From: Anaerolineae bacterium
Lineage (GTDB): Bacteria > Chloroflexota > Anaerolineae > JAFGEY01
Direction of reading: 5' to 3'
NCBI GenBank assembly: GCA_016929205.1
Contig: JAFGJF010000093.1
Span: forward strand, 1 to 17,243
DNA: 17,243 nucleotides
Positions 1-7,233 of this stretch are shown here, piece after piece. Both the position numbers and the translations under genes were made by a program. The stretch's first letter is position 1. The number at the start of each line of letters is the position of its first letter. The notes under the pieces are model-generated. The model was not told where the DNA came from. It ran no database searches and saw only the letters and a list, made by a program, of their open reading frames with translations.

Positions 1-14
1 CCCTCTCTGCCTTT

Positions 15-833
15 TCAACCTCGCTCACACTCTCCAGATAATGCATTTCTGTGTAAGCCCAGAACGCCACCAAGGCGGAAGAGCTGTTCCCGCAGGGCAT
101 CGCGCTCCCGAATGTACTCTAGCGTCACAACCCGTGGGTGTGTCCTCGCCAGCACGAAATCAAGCACTGCATAGTCGATCTCTTGAAGTGGTTCGTGCGC
201 ATCGACGAGGCGATTGTTTCGTACTCTTGGCCCGCTGATGTGTAACTGCACCACCCGATCGAGAGGTAAACAACTCAGGTAATCGTACACATCCAACTCC
301 AATGCGGCGGCTGACACGCGAGCATGCGCGATATCCAAGACGAGGCCACACTCGGTTTGCTCTACCACCTTGGTAATCCGTTCCGCGTACACTTCAAAGT
401 CATAGCCATCAAAAGGAAGTGGTTCCGTGTTCTCCAAAAGCACGGGCATGTTGATTGCGCGCGCCAGCTTTTTGACCTGGCGGGCAAACCGCCGGGTGGC
501 CCGGTCGGGATCGGGCAGCGGCATACGCCACCCTCGCCGCAGCATCAGCCAGACCATGCCTGGCAGCCACATCGTGATGTGCATCGAGATCCATGGACTC
601 TCGGTGCAGCGCAGGTATGCTGCTATCCTGGCAATAGCCCCCGGGATCAGATCGACTTGCTCGATCAGGTCGCCGCCATGAAAAATGAATGGCAGCTTTG
701 GCAGCATCTGCCGATACTGGCGAATCTGCTGCACACTGAACCACGGCCCGACCTCGACAGCGTCTACCGGTACCTCGTCGTGACGGATCAGTTCAAGCAG
801 CGAATCGGAAAGGTTGGTGCTGAGCTGAACCAT
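15..833 (-). CDS. DUF692/MNIO-like TIM-barrel protein (putative multinuclear iron oxidase)
   Basis: A 272-residue protein that reads like the DUF692 (MNIO) family, TIM-barrel enzymes whose known members (MbnB, TglH) use two or three iron atoms to oxidise Cys residues in peptides. Likely metal ligands lie at strand ends in the expected order: His52 (FHGG), His85 (SMHI), Glu134 (LLENTE), Asp167 and His170 (VLDIAHAR), His198 (VVQLHISG), Asp211 and His213 (DAHEP) and Glu239 (TLEY). Typical members have D-x-N-N where this one has D-I-A-H, so it belongs to a divergent branch. The wider AP-endonuclease-2/xylose-isomerase-like clan is the main alternative. It starts 24 bp after the Nudix gene ends and is probably last or next-to-last in that operon. 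The usual DUF2063-type partner and a peptide precursor are not visible, but the window ends 14 bp downstream. The family call is fairly firm and the substrate unknown. Confidence 0.68.
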   Translation of the reverse strand: MVQLSTNLSDSLLELIRHDEVPVDAVEVGPWFSVQQIRQYRQMLPKLPFIFHGGDLIEQVDLIPGAIARIAAYLRCTESPWISMHITMWLPGMVWLMLRRGWRMPLPDPDRATRRFARQVKKLARAINMPVLLENTEPLPFDGYDFEVYAERITKVVEQTECGLVLDIAHARVSAAALELDVYDYLSCLPLDRVVQLHISGPRVRNNRLVDAHEPLQEIDYAVLDFVLARTHPRVVTLEYIRERDALREQLFRLGGVLGLHRNALSGECERG

Positions 834-857
834 CGTCCACTCTTTCTACAAAATGCG

Positions 858-1394
858 CTACTCGGATCCCATCGTCCCATAGCACAACAGCAACGCGGTC
901 AACGAAGGCCCATCCGACATCGTCTTGTCCTCGATCATTTGCTTGAGCTCGCTCTGTGAGAACCATCGAGCCTGTTTGATCTCGCTTCGATCAAAGTCCC
1001 TTGTGCGCTTTGACGCTCGACAGCGAATGATGTACATAACCTTGTTTGCTATCCCATTCATCGGGTAATACGAATGTACTTGCCGGTGGTCCGTCGTCTC
1101 ATATCCCGTCTCCTCCAGTACCTCGCGTTGAGCGGCATCGATGACAGACTCATCAGCCTCTACGCCTCCTGCCGGGAGTTCCCAATCCGTAGAACCAGTT
1201 GTATAACGACAGACACTGACGAGCAGAACGTGCTCCCGATCGTCTTCCACAACGGCAACGACAGACGGGCTCTCAAAATCGAGCAAGTGGTAACGTTCGA
1301 TGATCCGACCATTTGGAAAACGTACCTTGTCCACATACAGATTGACCCACCGGCTGCGGTATACGGTTGTTCTTGACAGTCTTTCTGGTTTCAC
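858..1394 (-). CDS. Nudix hydrolase, ADP-ribose pyrophosphatase-like
   Basis: A Nudix hydrolase that would cleave a nucleoside diphosphate linked to another group, most likely ADP-ribose or a nucleotide sugar. The complete Nudix box G-x5-E-x7-REVLEETGY covers residues 76-98, counted from the GTG at 1392-1394. I chose this GTG because GGGAGGA lies just upstream and because homologues of this type begin close to the RLSRTTVYRS segment. An upstream in-frame ATG at 1464-1466, preceded by GAGGG, would add 24 hydrophobic residues and cannot be excluded. The remainder is the usual alpha/beta/alpha sandwich, with an N-terminal beta segment (VDKVRFPNGRIIERYHLLDF) typical of ADP-ribose pyrophosphatases. 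The gene lies between the solute-binding protein remnant and the DUF692-like gene, all on one strand. The family assignment is secure; the exact substrate is inferred. Confidence 0.9.
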   Translation of the reverse strand: MKPERLSRTTVYRSRWVNLYVDKVRFPNGRIIERYHLLDFESPSVVAVVEDDREHVLLVSVCRYTTGSTDWELPAGGVEADESVIDAAQREVLEETGYETTDHRQVHSYYPMNGIANKVMYIIRCRASKRTRDFDRSEIKQARWFSQSELKQMIEDKTMSDGPSLTALLLCYGTMGSE

Positions 1395-1478
1395 AGATCC
1401 TCCCGTTAGGAATTCCGCTAACCGAGCAAACAGCGGGGATGCCGGCAAAAAGACAATACCCGCCATAGCTTCACACCC

Positions 1479-2084
1479 TCAGTGATCTGGATATGCGGGA
1501 TCCACCGTTTGTGCACAGGCTTTCAGGGCATCAGGGTGATTGCCCTCACTCTCCAGGCACAACACTAAAGCTTCTGCCTTGTTTTGGGCCTCTGCCAATG
1601 CGCGTTCTGCATCGCCGCCGGCCAGGACAACGATGAACGCTTCGTGCAGCCAGGGATAAGCATATCCAAGCCAGGGGATCTCCCAACGCTGGCGCAAGAT
1701 AGCCGCGTCGTCGTACTTGAGTGTCGCCTGGAAAGCCATCCGCGCCGATTCGTCGACCTGCCACGCCGGCGATGCGGCAATGCTCTTTCGCGCCGCTAGC
1801 TTTTGTACTACCTCTGGCCGGTCGCTCAGGAAAACCAGCCATTTCCAGCAAGCTTCAGGTTGCAATGATTGAGCTGAAATATAGTAGGCCGAGACGATCT
1901 GGACGCGAACGTCGCGGTTGGCCTTTTCAAAACGCTCTACCAGGTCCACGTATTGGTCGCGTGCGTAATCCTTACAGGCAAAACTGATCGTGACCGGCTC
2001 GACGGTAGGTGCAGGCCGAGCACAAGCCGACAGCGACATCATTGCAGCGATAGCTACCAGCAACATATGCTGCAACCGGTTCAT
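1479..2084 (-). pseudogene. ABC-transporter solute-binding lipoprotein with internal deletion
   Basis: A 201-residue product with a lipoprotein signal peptide (hydrophobic residues 7-19, lipobox LSAC, Cys21). The first mature segment, residues 31-65 (VTISFACKDYARDQYVDLVERF...), is the opening strand and helix of a family 1-type extracellular solute-binding protein. Residues 67-180 look like the C-terminal end of the same family (ISAQS, EACWKWLVFLSDRPE, then ALAEAQNKAEALVLCL). Intact members have about 400 residues or more, so roughly 200-250 residues of the middle, holding much of the ligand site, are absent while the frame is kept open. The ATG at 2082-2084 is chosen because it starts the signal peptide and has a purine-rich AAGGGAAAGAAG upstream. 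No permease or ATPase genes are nearby. It may still make a secreted lipoprotein, but transport function is doubtful. Confidence 0.6.
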
Positions 2085-2085
2085 G

Positions 2086-2265
2086 TCATCTTCTTTCCCT
2101 TGCCTTGACCAGGTGATAACTGAGGAACGTCGTATGCTCGAGTTCGGTCCGGGCACGCCTGGTGACGCGAAAGCCACCCGGTATGTATGTTTCGAACTCG
2201 GCCCCGCAAAAGTTGAAAAACCACCTTTTCCCCTTGCTCAAAATGGCCGCAAACCAGCGAGAGGA
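2086..2265 (-). pseudogene. 3' remnant of an unrecognised gene
   Basis: Between the MFS gene and the solute-binding lipoprotein, one minus-strand frame is open for 59 codons, from just after a TAA at 2266-2268 to a TGA at 2086-2088. The translation has protein-like composition, with a Trp/Phe-rich stretch (RWFFNFCGAEFE), then IPGGFRVTRR and ELEHTTFLSYHLVKARERR at the end. There is no ATG and no convincing ribosome binding site, and the frame has a stop right upstream, so this looks like the tail of a gene whose front has been lost. I do not recognise the family. It could also be a chance open frame; composition is the only support. Confidence 0.35.
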
Positions 2266-2277
2266 TTACTCACGCAC

Positions 2278-3441
2278 CTACTCGCCGGCAGAAAGCTGCG
2301 CTTTGGTCTCCTCAATGCGCAGCGCCACAGGCAACGCCAGCAACGCTGGCATACCGGCCAGATAAAACAACGGCGCTACGTGCCCTAACTGTTGGTAAAC
2401 GAGCATCGCCAACGCCGGAGCAGCAAAAATCAACAGATCCACGGCTGCGTCGAACGCGCCCAACATGCTCGATGCATCGTGCGCCGGGATCACGTCGGCA
2501 GCCATCACCAGGCCGAGCAGAAACGTCGTGCCGCCGGCCAGTCCAAAGAGCGCGTACCATGCAGCCATCACCGGCCAGCTTGGCGCCAGCGCCAGACCTA
2601 CGCAAGCGAGCACCACCCCAGGCTGCGCAGCCACGACAAAGACGCGCCGCCCCCAGCGGTCCGATGCCCGGCCGATCAGCCACGAGGCCAGCGAAAAAAA
2701 GACCGCTTCCAGGGCCAAGATCAGGCTGATCTGGCGTGGATTGGCTCCCAGTTGGCGGGCTTTGATCGGCACAAACGCGGCCAGCACCGGAAAAGCGACA
2801 TTGTTCACCCCACAAAACAGGGCAAAGGCGTAAAATCGCCGCTCGACAAAAAGCGCTTTCAGCCGTGCAAGCTGCGACCAATGGTGTGCCTCTCCCGAAC
2901 GGGCACTGGCACCCGGCACAAAAACGACCAGCAGGATGCAGGCGGCCAACGACAGCGCCGCGTCTGCCACAAAGGGCGCTCGCAAGGCAAACAAAGAGAG
3001 CGCACCCCCGATGGCCGGTCCGAGGATAAAGGACACTCCCTGTGCAGAACGCAGCACGCCAAAAAACGTGCCCTGCCGTCCCTCACTGATCTCGGCCGTC
3101 AGACCCAACAGCGCCGGCATCGAGACGGCGTCGGCCACACCGCCCAGGATGCGCATCGCCAGCAGCCAATGCCAGTTGGGCGCCAGGGCGCACCCCAGCG
3201 AGGTCAGCCCGCCAGCCAGCGCGGCGATGCCCAGGACCGGCCGCCGCCCATAGCGATCGGCCAGCCCGCCGGTAAAAAACTGGAGCAAGACCACGGTCAT
3301 CAATGCCGACGACAGCGTGGCAGCCGTCGCGTTTGTACCCGCCCCCAGGCTGCTCGCCAACTCGGGAAGGATCGGCGTGCCGACGAGTGTGCTCAGAAAC
3401 AGCACGAACGTCGCCAGCGCGAGTAGAGCCAGTTTCTTCAT
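2278..3441 (-). CDS. MFS transporter (drug/metabolite exporter type)
   Basis: A 387-residue major facilitator with about 12 hydrophobic segments, the usual length for the family. Motif A, GGLADRYGRRPVL, lies at residues 58-70 between helices 2 and 3, and the related loop RASDRWGRR is in the second half, so both six-helix bundles are present. Motif-A type and length fit proton-driven drug or metabolite exporters of the DHA group; no substrate can be read from the sequence. The ATG at 3439-3441 has AGAGGAAA upstream, and that site overlaps the TAG region of the Nudix gene 11 bp away, so the two are almost certainly co-transcribed and coupled. The gene is intact, unlike the MFS fragment near 7.4-7.8 kb. 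Confidence 0.9.
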   Translation of the reverse strand: MKKLALLALATFVLFLSTLVGTPILPELASSLGAGTNATAATLSSALMTVVLLQFFTGGLADRYGRRPVLGIAALAGGLTSLGCALAPNWHWLLAMRILGGVADAVSMPALLGLTAEISEGRQGTFFGVLRSAQGVSFILGPAIGGALSLFALRAPFVADAALSLAACILLVVFVPGASARSGEAHHWSQLARLKALFVERRFYAFALFCGVNNVAFPVLAAFVPIKARQLGANPRQISLILALEAVFFSLASWLIGRASDRWGRRVFVVAAQPGVVLACVGLALAPSWPVMAAWYALFGLAGGTTFLLGLVMAADVIPAHDASSMLGAFDAAVDLLIFAAPALAMLVYQQLGHVAPLFYLAGMPALLALPVALRIEETKAQLSAGE

Positions 3442-3452
3442 GCGTTTTTCCT

Positions 3453-3944
3453 CTATTGCGGACGTCGCCAGATCGCGTTGCGCACACGGCGGTAGGCCAG
3501 AAAACAGGCCAGCAGAGCGGCCTGAATCCTCGAGAAGCGCTGTTCCTTCTCAAAAGGCTCCGCCGCGTTGGCACAGGCATCCTCGATGTGCTCGCGCGAG
3601 AATGAAAACAGCCGTCTGGGCAGAGCGTCGAGTGGAAACCACTTCACCTCCAGCGATTCCCAATCGTGTGTGGATGGATCCCCGCCGACAACCCGCCCGG
3701 CAAACACCCTCATCGTGTTGCCACCGTGCGGGAATTGTGGCCGCCAATACGTGCCGACCACCCGTTCCAGGTCGATCGCATATCCCGTCTCTTCACGCAC
3801 CTCGCGAACGGCGGCCTGCTCGTACGTTTCTCCCGGTTCAAGATGCCCCGCCGGTAAAGCCCAGATCCGCGCATCCTCCCGGAGTTCCAGCAACACCTGG
3901 TTGTGATCGTCAAAAACAACGACCGAACTGCCTTTCGTGACCAT
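3453..3944 (-). CDS. Nudix hydrolase
   Basis: A 163-residue Nudix protein with a perfect box at residues 33-55 (G-HLEPG-E-TYEQAAV-REVREETGY). The flanking pattern (SSVVVFDDHNQVLLELRE, then WALPAGHLEPGE) is the standard MutT-like start, and the C-terminal third (about 115-163) is an extra basic and helical extension. The start at 3942-3944 (MVTKGSS) is chosen because GGAAGGG lies 4-5 nt upstream and the fold begins there; an earlier ATG at 3986 would add 14 residues without a good ribosome site. The MFS gene follows after 11 bp, which suggests that the enzyme and exporter act in one small stress or detoxification unit, although that link is inference. The nucleotide substrate is unknown. Confidence 0.9.
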   Translation of the reverse strand: MVTKGSSVVVFDDHNQVLLELREDARIWALPAGHLEPGETYEQAAVREVREETGYAIDLERVVGTYWRPQFPHGGNTMRVFAGRVVGGDPSTHDWESLEVKWFPLDALPRRLFSFSREHIEDACANAAEPFEKEQRFSRIQAALLACFLAYRRVRNAIWRRPQ

Positions 3945-4031
3945 CGCACCCTTCCGAATCGAGCCCGTTTTTCTCCTGCCTGGCACGACAGCGCCACGCC
4001 GGCCGGTTTGGATATGTCGTGACTCGCCAGA

Positions 4032-4682
4032 TTAACGCGAATCTGGTACCGATTGTCTCCATTGCCCCATTTGCTCACAAACAGCGGCAGAGGCATCACC
4101 GATAAAGCCCAACGCCATCTCGAGTGTGAGATAGAGAGGCTGATACGTCTGTTTGTGCCGGTTGTCGTCGTACCAATGCAAAACCCGATCTCGCCACAGT
4201 TCGATTTCGTTTTGTAAAAGAAGCCCCTCAAAATCGTCTGCTTGAGCAGACTGCAAGAGATCCCAAACATCCTGGCGCCACGGCAGTTGGTCGTACAGGT
4301 CCAGATCGATCTTGTCGCACTCGTTATAGTACAGGGTCCGGCGTTCGTGCCTTGGGATGTTGTCGCCGAGCCTGGTTCGCCAAGGTCCGACAAACTCACC
4401 AAACCAGTAATGGTCGGTCAAGAGATGGACACAATAGCCCTCGGCAAATGCAGCGTCACCAGATCCTTGCAAGTGCACAGTGACGAGTTGTTGTAACCGT
4501 TCGAGATCGGTCGCGCCATCCTTGTGCAGATGGACCATTTGCTTGTCGCCTATGGCGATGTCGGAACGCATGTGTATCGCGTCGGGGGCGATGCTGCCGA
4601 GATAGAACGCAGGACTGGATTTGTATCCACAGATGACTACAAGCGCGTGCGCAACGGCAAGATGAACCATCGGCAATGCCAT
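4032..4682 (-). CDS. Zinc-dependent phospholipase C-like protein
   Basis: A 216-residue protein resembling the zinc-dependent phospholipase C/S1-P1 nuclease-type family (PF00882-like). The recognisable features are near the N-terminus: MVHLAVAHAL (His7, His12), FYLGSIAPDA (Asp34), MVHLHKDG (His51, His53) and FAEGYCVHLLTDHYW (His86, Asp90, His91), a His/Asp-rich helical pattern able to bind several zinc ions. No signal peptide is evident, which differs from secreted phospholipases and matches the many uncharacterised cytosolic relatives. The start at 4680-4682 is set by AAAGGAG seven bases upstream. It appears to be a single-gene unit; the 205-bp region upstream holds a perfect dyad. The family call is moderate, and phospholipase activity is not established for this subgroup. 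Confidence 0.68.
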   Translation of the reverse strand: MALPMVHLAVAHALVVICGYKSSPAFYLGSIAPDAIHMRSDIAIGDKQMVHLHKDGATDLERLQQLVTVHLQGSGDAAFAEGYCVHLLTDHYWFGEFVGPWRTRLGDNIPRHERRTLYYNECDKIDLDLYDQLPWRQDVWDLLQSAQADDFEGLLLQNEIELWRDRVLHWYDDNRHKQTYQPLYLTLEMALGFIGDASAAVCEQMGQWRQSVPDSR

Positions 4683-4705
4683 GTAACGTCTCCTTTGTTT
4701 TTCCA

Positions 4706-4736
4706 ATGATGTATCTTATTTTACAGCATACATCAT
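4706..4736. promoter_or_regulatory. Perfect 9-bp dyad upstream of the phospholipase-like gene (operator candidate)
   Basis: The arms ATGATGTAT (4706-4714) and ATACATCAT (4728-4736) are perfect inverted repeats separated by 13 AT-rich bases. It lies 24 bases before the start codon of the minus-strand gene at 4682 and just upstream of its ribosome site, so a protein bound here would block transcription or initiation. The spacer contains TGTAAAAT in the gene's direction, which could be a -10 box, but no good -35 accompanies it. A cruciform or mRNA hairpin is the alternative. No regulator gene is adjacent. Confidence 0.45.
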
Positions 4737-4887
4737 CTCAATACTTGACGTATAGGGGTCGATTATCCTACGATTGATACAGACGTTATTGGGAAGAGAT
4801 AGGAACCGGAGAACGGTATTTGCCGGGACCTGGCAAAGAGGAAATCGGGATCAATTTGCCAAGTTTGTCCCCGAACGGCTTGCGCCA
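4737..4887. other. Intergenic region between the DinB and phospholipase-like genes
   Basis: No coding frame with a ribosome site is seen on either strand. A weaker dyad, TGGCAAA (4831-4837) and TTTGCCA (4855-4861) with a 17-base spacer, lies downstream of the DinB stop, but has no T-run and so is not an intrinsic terminator. A plus-strand TTGACG (4744-4749) followed 18 bases later by TACGAT resembles a promoter but has no plus-strand gene to serve. Confidence 0.3.
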
Positions 4888-5487
4888 TTACACCCCGCCG
4901 CTGTCCCCTCCGCTAAAGCGACGCATCATCTTTTTCAGATATCGCATCTGCCCGAGATGGTACCGCTCGTGCTGCAGGTTCGCCAGGACGGTATCCCCAA
5001 TCGTGACCGGTTCTGTCCTGTACGGGCTGGCGTACAACGCGGCAAAATGGTGCTCCAAGATCGCATCGACCGCTCTGTCGGCCAGCGCAAAACAGCGCCG
5101 GGCGTAACCCAGAAGAACGTGCTTGTCAGGCAGACACAACCCAAGCGCATCGTCCGTCGCCATGCCGATTCCCGCCTCGTTCGAGCCAAGCTGGGCCGCG
5201 TCCAGGTTCCATTGGCTCGCGATCCGCTCTGCAACCCACACCTCTTGCGTCTCGCCCAATTGTTCAGCCAGCTCCTGGTGTGCGTGGGCAATCTCTTTCT
5301 GAAAACCGTCGGCAAAGCGGCCGAGATGCCATACCATCCAGGCTATCGAATTTCCCGGTGGCTGCGGCTGCCAGCGCAGTTCCGCGTCGCTCATGTCCGC
5401 CACCAGGTCGAGCAGCAAAACGTGGGTCCGTTTGTAGCGGGAACGAACGGTCTCTGCAAGCACGTGCTCTAGCTCTGACACATTCAC
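4888..5487 (-). CDS. DinB-family four-helix-bundle protein
   Basis: A 199-residue protein of the DinB/YfiT-like superfamily. These four-helix bundles usually hold one divalent metal on three histidines; the expected set is His54 (MVWHLGRF), His173 and His177 (LQHERYHLGQ). Other hallmarks are the N-terminal helix with LRWQPQPPGNSIAW and the final helix HLGQMRYLKKMM. Some relatives are thiol transferases or dehalogenase-like enzymes, but most have no known reaction. The ATG at 5485-5487 is preceded by AGGAGGA, which overlaps the stop of the GH88 gene 7 bp away, so the two are probably translated from one message. Nothing in the protein itself suggests a link to sugar metabolism. Confidence 0.85.
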   Translation of the reverse strand: MNVSELEHVLAETVRSRYKRTHVLLLDLVADMSDAELRWQPQPPGNSIAWMVWHLGRFADGFQKEIAHAHQELAEQLGETQEVWVAERIASQWNLDAAQLGSNEAGIGMATDDALGLCLPDKHVLLGYARRCFALADRAVDAILEHHFAALYASPYRTEPVTIGDTVLANLQHERYHLGQMRYLKKMMRRFSGGDSGGV

Positions 5488-5494
5488 ATTCCTC

Positions 5495-6592
5495 CTACTC
5501 GTACCCCAGCACCTTGCTCAAAGCCTCCAGGAAAAAGTAATCGCCCCACATCACGCTCTCGTCCACGCCCAGTCCCCTGGCCTGGTGATAGGAGCCATGT
5601 TTCAAGATCCCCTCCCAGCCGGGCGTCTCGATCGCCAGGAACTCGGGGCCGGTCAGGGTATCGACGATCCGCCTTCCGTAATCCTGGTAAAAACGGGCCC
5701 GCACCGGGTCCTGGGTCAGCCGCGCCAGGTTCAAAAACCCATTGGCCGCGATCGCTGCCGCTGAACTCTCGTAGGGCAGCGCCGGCTCGGGCTCGGACCA
5801 ATCGTTGGGCGGCACACCGTGATCGGGCGTGTTCTCGATATAGTAGGCCGCGCAGGCCTCGGCCGTGTTCAGAAAACGGATATCCTGGCTGAATCGATAC
5901 GCCGTGCCAAAGCCGTACAGCGCCCAGGCCAGCCCTCTCGCCCACGACGAATCGCCCCGCCAGCCCTGGTGGGTGCTCTGTCTCAAAAATTCGCCCGTCT
6001 CCAGACTAAAGATCCCCTCGTGCACGGTGCTGCCATCACCGCGCACCAAATAGCGGCGGGTGGTGAGGCAGTGTTGGTGGGCCACGCGCCACAGCTTGGC
6101 GTCGCCCGTCCGCTGCGCGGCATAGAAAATGATCCCTACGTTCATCATAATGTCGATGAACGAGCTCTCGTCGGCCACAAAAGAGCACAAATATTGTCCC
6201 TTTTCTTTAAAGCGCGAGGCCAGCGTCTGCCCTGCCTGAACCACCACCGCGTCGATCGCCTGATCGCCTGTCACCTCGTACCATCGACGCCAGGTCGACC
6301 AGAACAAAAAGCCCAGATCGTGCACCGTGCGATCCCTCTTGCGATGTTCGATCAGCCGGGAATAGTGTTCTGCCTTTCCCCGCCACGCCGGATCGCTTGT
6401 GTGGCGGTACAGCAGCCACAATTGCCCGCCCAGGAATCCCTCGCACCAATTTGTCCACGCCTCACCTTCGTGGATCCATTTCCCGTTCATCGTATACATT
6501 GGGAACCGGTCGGGATGGTTTTGCACCAGGTGGCCGAGCTGGCCGGCCGCAAAATCAAAAGCGCGTTCGCATTTCGAAATCAATGAACCCAT
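5495..6592 (-). CDS. GH88 unsaturated glycuronyl hydrolase
   Basis: A 365-residue glycoside hydrolase of family 88, an (alpha/alpha)6 barrel that hydrates and releases the unsaturated uronic acid left at the non-reducing end of oligosaccharides by polysaccharide lyases. The two catalytic aspartates sit in the expected motifs, HDLGF and SFIDIMMN (Asp92 and Asp147 from the chosen start). Family blocks THQGWRGDSSWARGLAWALYGF and VDESVMWGDYFFLEAL follow (each is conserved sequence of the hydrolase core). There is no signal peptide, so it should act in the cytoplasm on imported oligosaccharides. The ATG at 6590-6592 is preferred because AGGAGG lies 8 bases upstream; the ATG at 6598 is only 2 bases from it. 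Substrate (heparinoid, gellan, xanthan or rhamnogalacturonan) cannot be told. No lyase or transporter gene is nearby. Confidence 0.9.
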   Translation of the reverse strand: MGSLISKCERAFDFAAGQLGHLVQNHPDRFPMYTMNGKWIHEGEAWTNWCEGFLGGQLWLLYRHTSDPAWRGKAEHYSRLIEHRKRDRTVHDLGFLFWSTWRRWYEVTGDQAIDAVVVQAGQTLASRFKEKGQYLCSFVADESSFIDIMMNVGIIFYAAQRTGDAKLWRVAHQHCLTTRRYLVRGDGSTVHEGIFSLETGEFLRQSTHQGWRGDSSWARGLAWALYGFGTAYRFSQDIRFLNTAEACAAYYIENTPDHGVPPNDWSEPEPALPYESSAAAIAANGFLNLARLTQDPVRARFYQDYGRRIVDTLTGPEFLAIETPGWEGILKHGSYHQARGLGVDESVMWGDYFFLEALSKVLGYE

Positions 6593-6642
6593 CACCATAT
6601 CCTCCTTTTACGGATCGCGGGCCTCCCGCCTGTTTGCCTTCA

Positions 6643-6658
6643 AAACCTATATAGGTTT
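6643..6658. promoter_or_regulatory. 16-bp perfect palindrome upstream of the GH88 gene (operator candidate)
   Basis: AAACCTATATAGGTTT is a perfect palindrome 51-66 bases before the GH88 start codon. Read in the gene's direction, its centre TATATA lies 16 bases after TTGGTT, a weak -35, so the palindrome may cover the -10 box. A LacI/GntR-type or similar dimeric repressor responding to a sugar would fit, but no regulator gene is adjacent and the assignment is inference. Confidence 0.45.
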
Positions 6659-6702
6659 CTCGCTTTATAAACCAAGCTGAAGACCTGATGATCGAGGACG
6701 AA

Positions 6703-7233
6703 TCAGACCCGGCCGATCCATCGCCGTACCGAACTCTTGTATTCGAGATATTCGTCACCAAATAACGCCTCGAGTTGGCGCTCCTCATAAGGGATGACTC
6801 GGACGGTGAACATTGACCAGAGAAACACTAACCCGACCAAGACCGCGGGGCTTCCGTAAAAGACCGTCCATCCGAGCCATGCAAACAGGCCCGATACGTA
6901 CATTGGGTTCCGAGAGTACTTGTAGGGACCAGCCACGACCAGATGTGGCGGAGTGAAGCCAATACGCACCGAAGCGCGATAGCTCTTGAAATGGAAAACA
7001 AGGCACCAGACGTACCACGCAAGACCGATGGCGACTGCAATGAGTCCGGCTAGATTCCACGTCGCGGGGACTGCTTGAGACCAACCGTAGCGAGGGCCAA
7101 GCTTGGCCACAGCCCACGGCAGAACGACCAGGATCATCAACACGAGGACTGCCCAGACGAGGGGAATCGCCCATCGCGGAAGTGCTGGCTTGTTGTGGCG
7201 ACCTTTCGGTGTTGGAAGGTGAGATTTCATCAT
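6703..7233 (-). CDS. Isoprenylcysteine/phospholipid methyltransferase-like membrane protein
   Basis: A 176-residue integral membrane protein of the ICMT/PEMT-like family. It has about four to five hydrophobic helices (roughly 22-46, 58-80, 110-126 and 129-147) and the signature GPYKYSRNPMY at residues 102-112, followed by the cytosolic YEERQLEALFGDEYLEYK block (149-166) that helps hold S-adenosylmethionine. In bacteria such proteins probably methylate small lipophilic or phospholipid substrates, since protein prenylation is not expected; the acceptor is unknown. The start ATG at 7231-7233 directly abuts the TAG of a small upstream ORF, and a GAGG site lies 5 bases before it, so translation may be coupled. 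A second Met codon follows immediately. Confidence 0.85.
   Translation of the reverse strand: MMKSHLPTPKGRHNKPALPRWAIPLVWAVLVLMILVVLPWAVAKLGPRYGWSQAVPATWNLAGLIAVAIGLAWYVWCLVFHFKSYRASVRIGFTPPHLVVAGPYKYSRNPMYVSGLFAWLGWTVFYGSPAVLVGLVFLWSMFTVRVIPYEERQLEALFGDEYLEYKSSVRRWIGRV

Noticed and set aside
2392..3426. A 344-codon plus-strand open frame
   Set aside because: Antisense to the MFS gene; extremely rich in Arg, Gln and His with no recognisable motif.
4744..4773. Plus-strand promoter TTGACG-N18-TACGAT
   Set aside because: No plausible plus-strand gene follows; the open frame there is antisense to the DinB gene.
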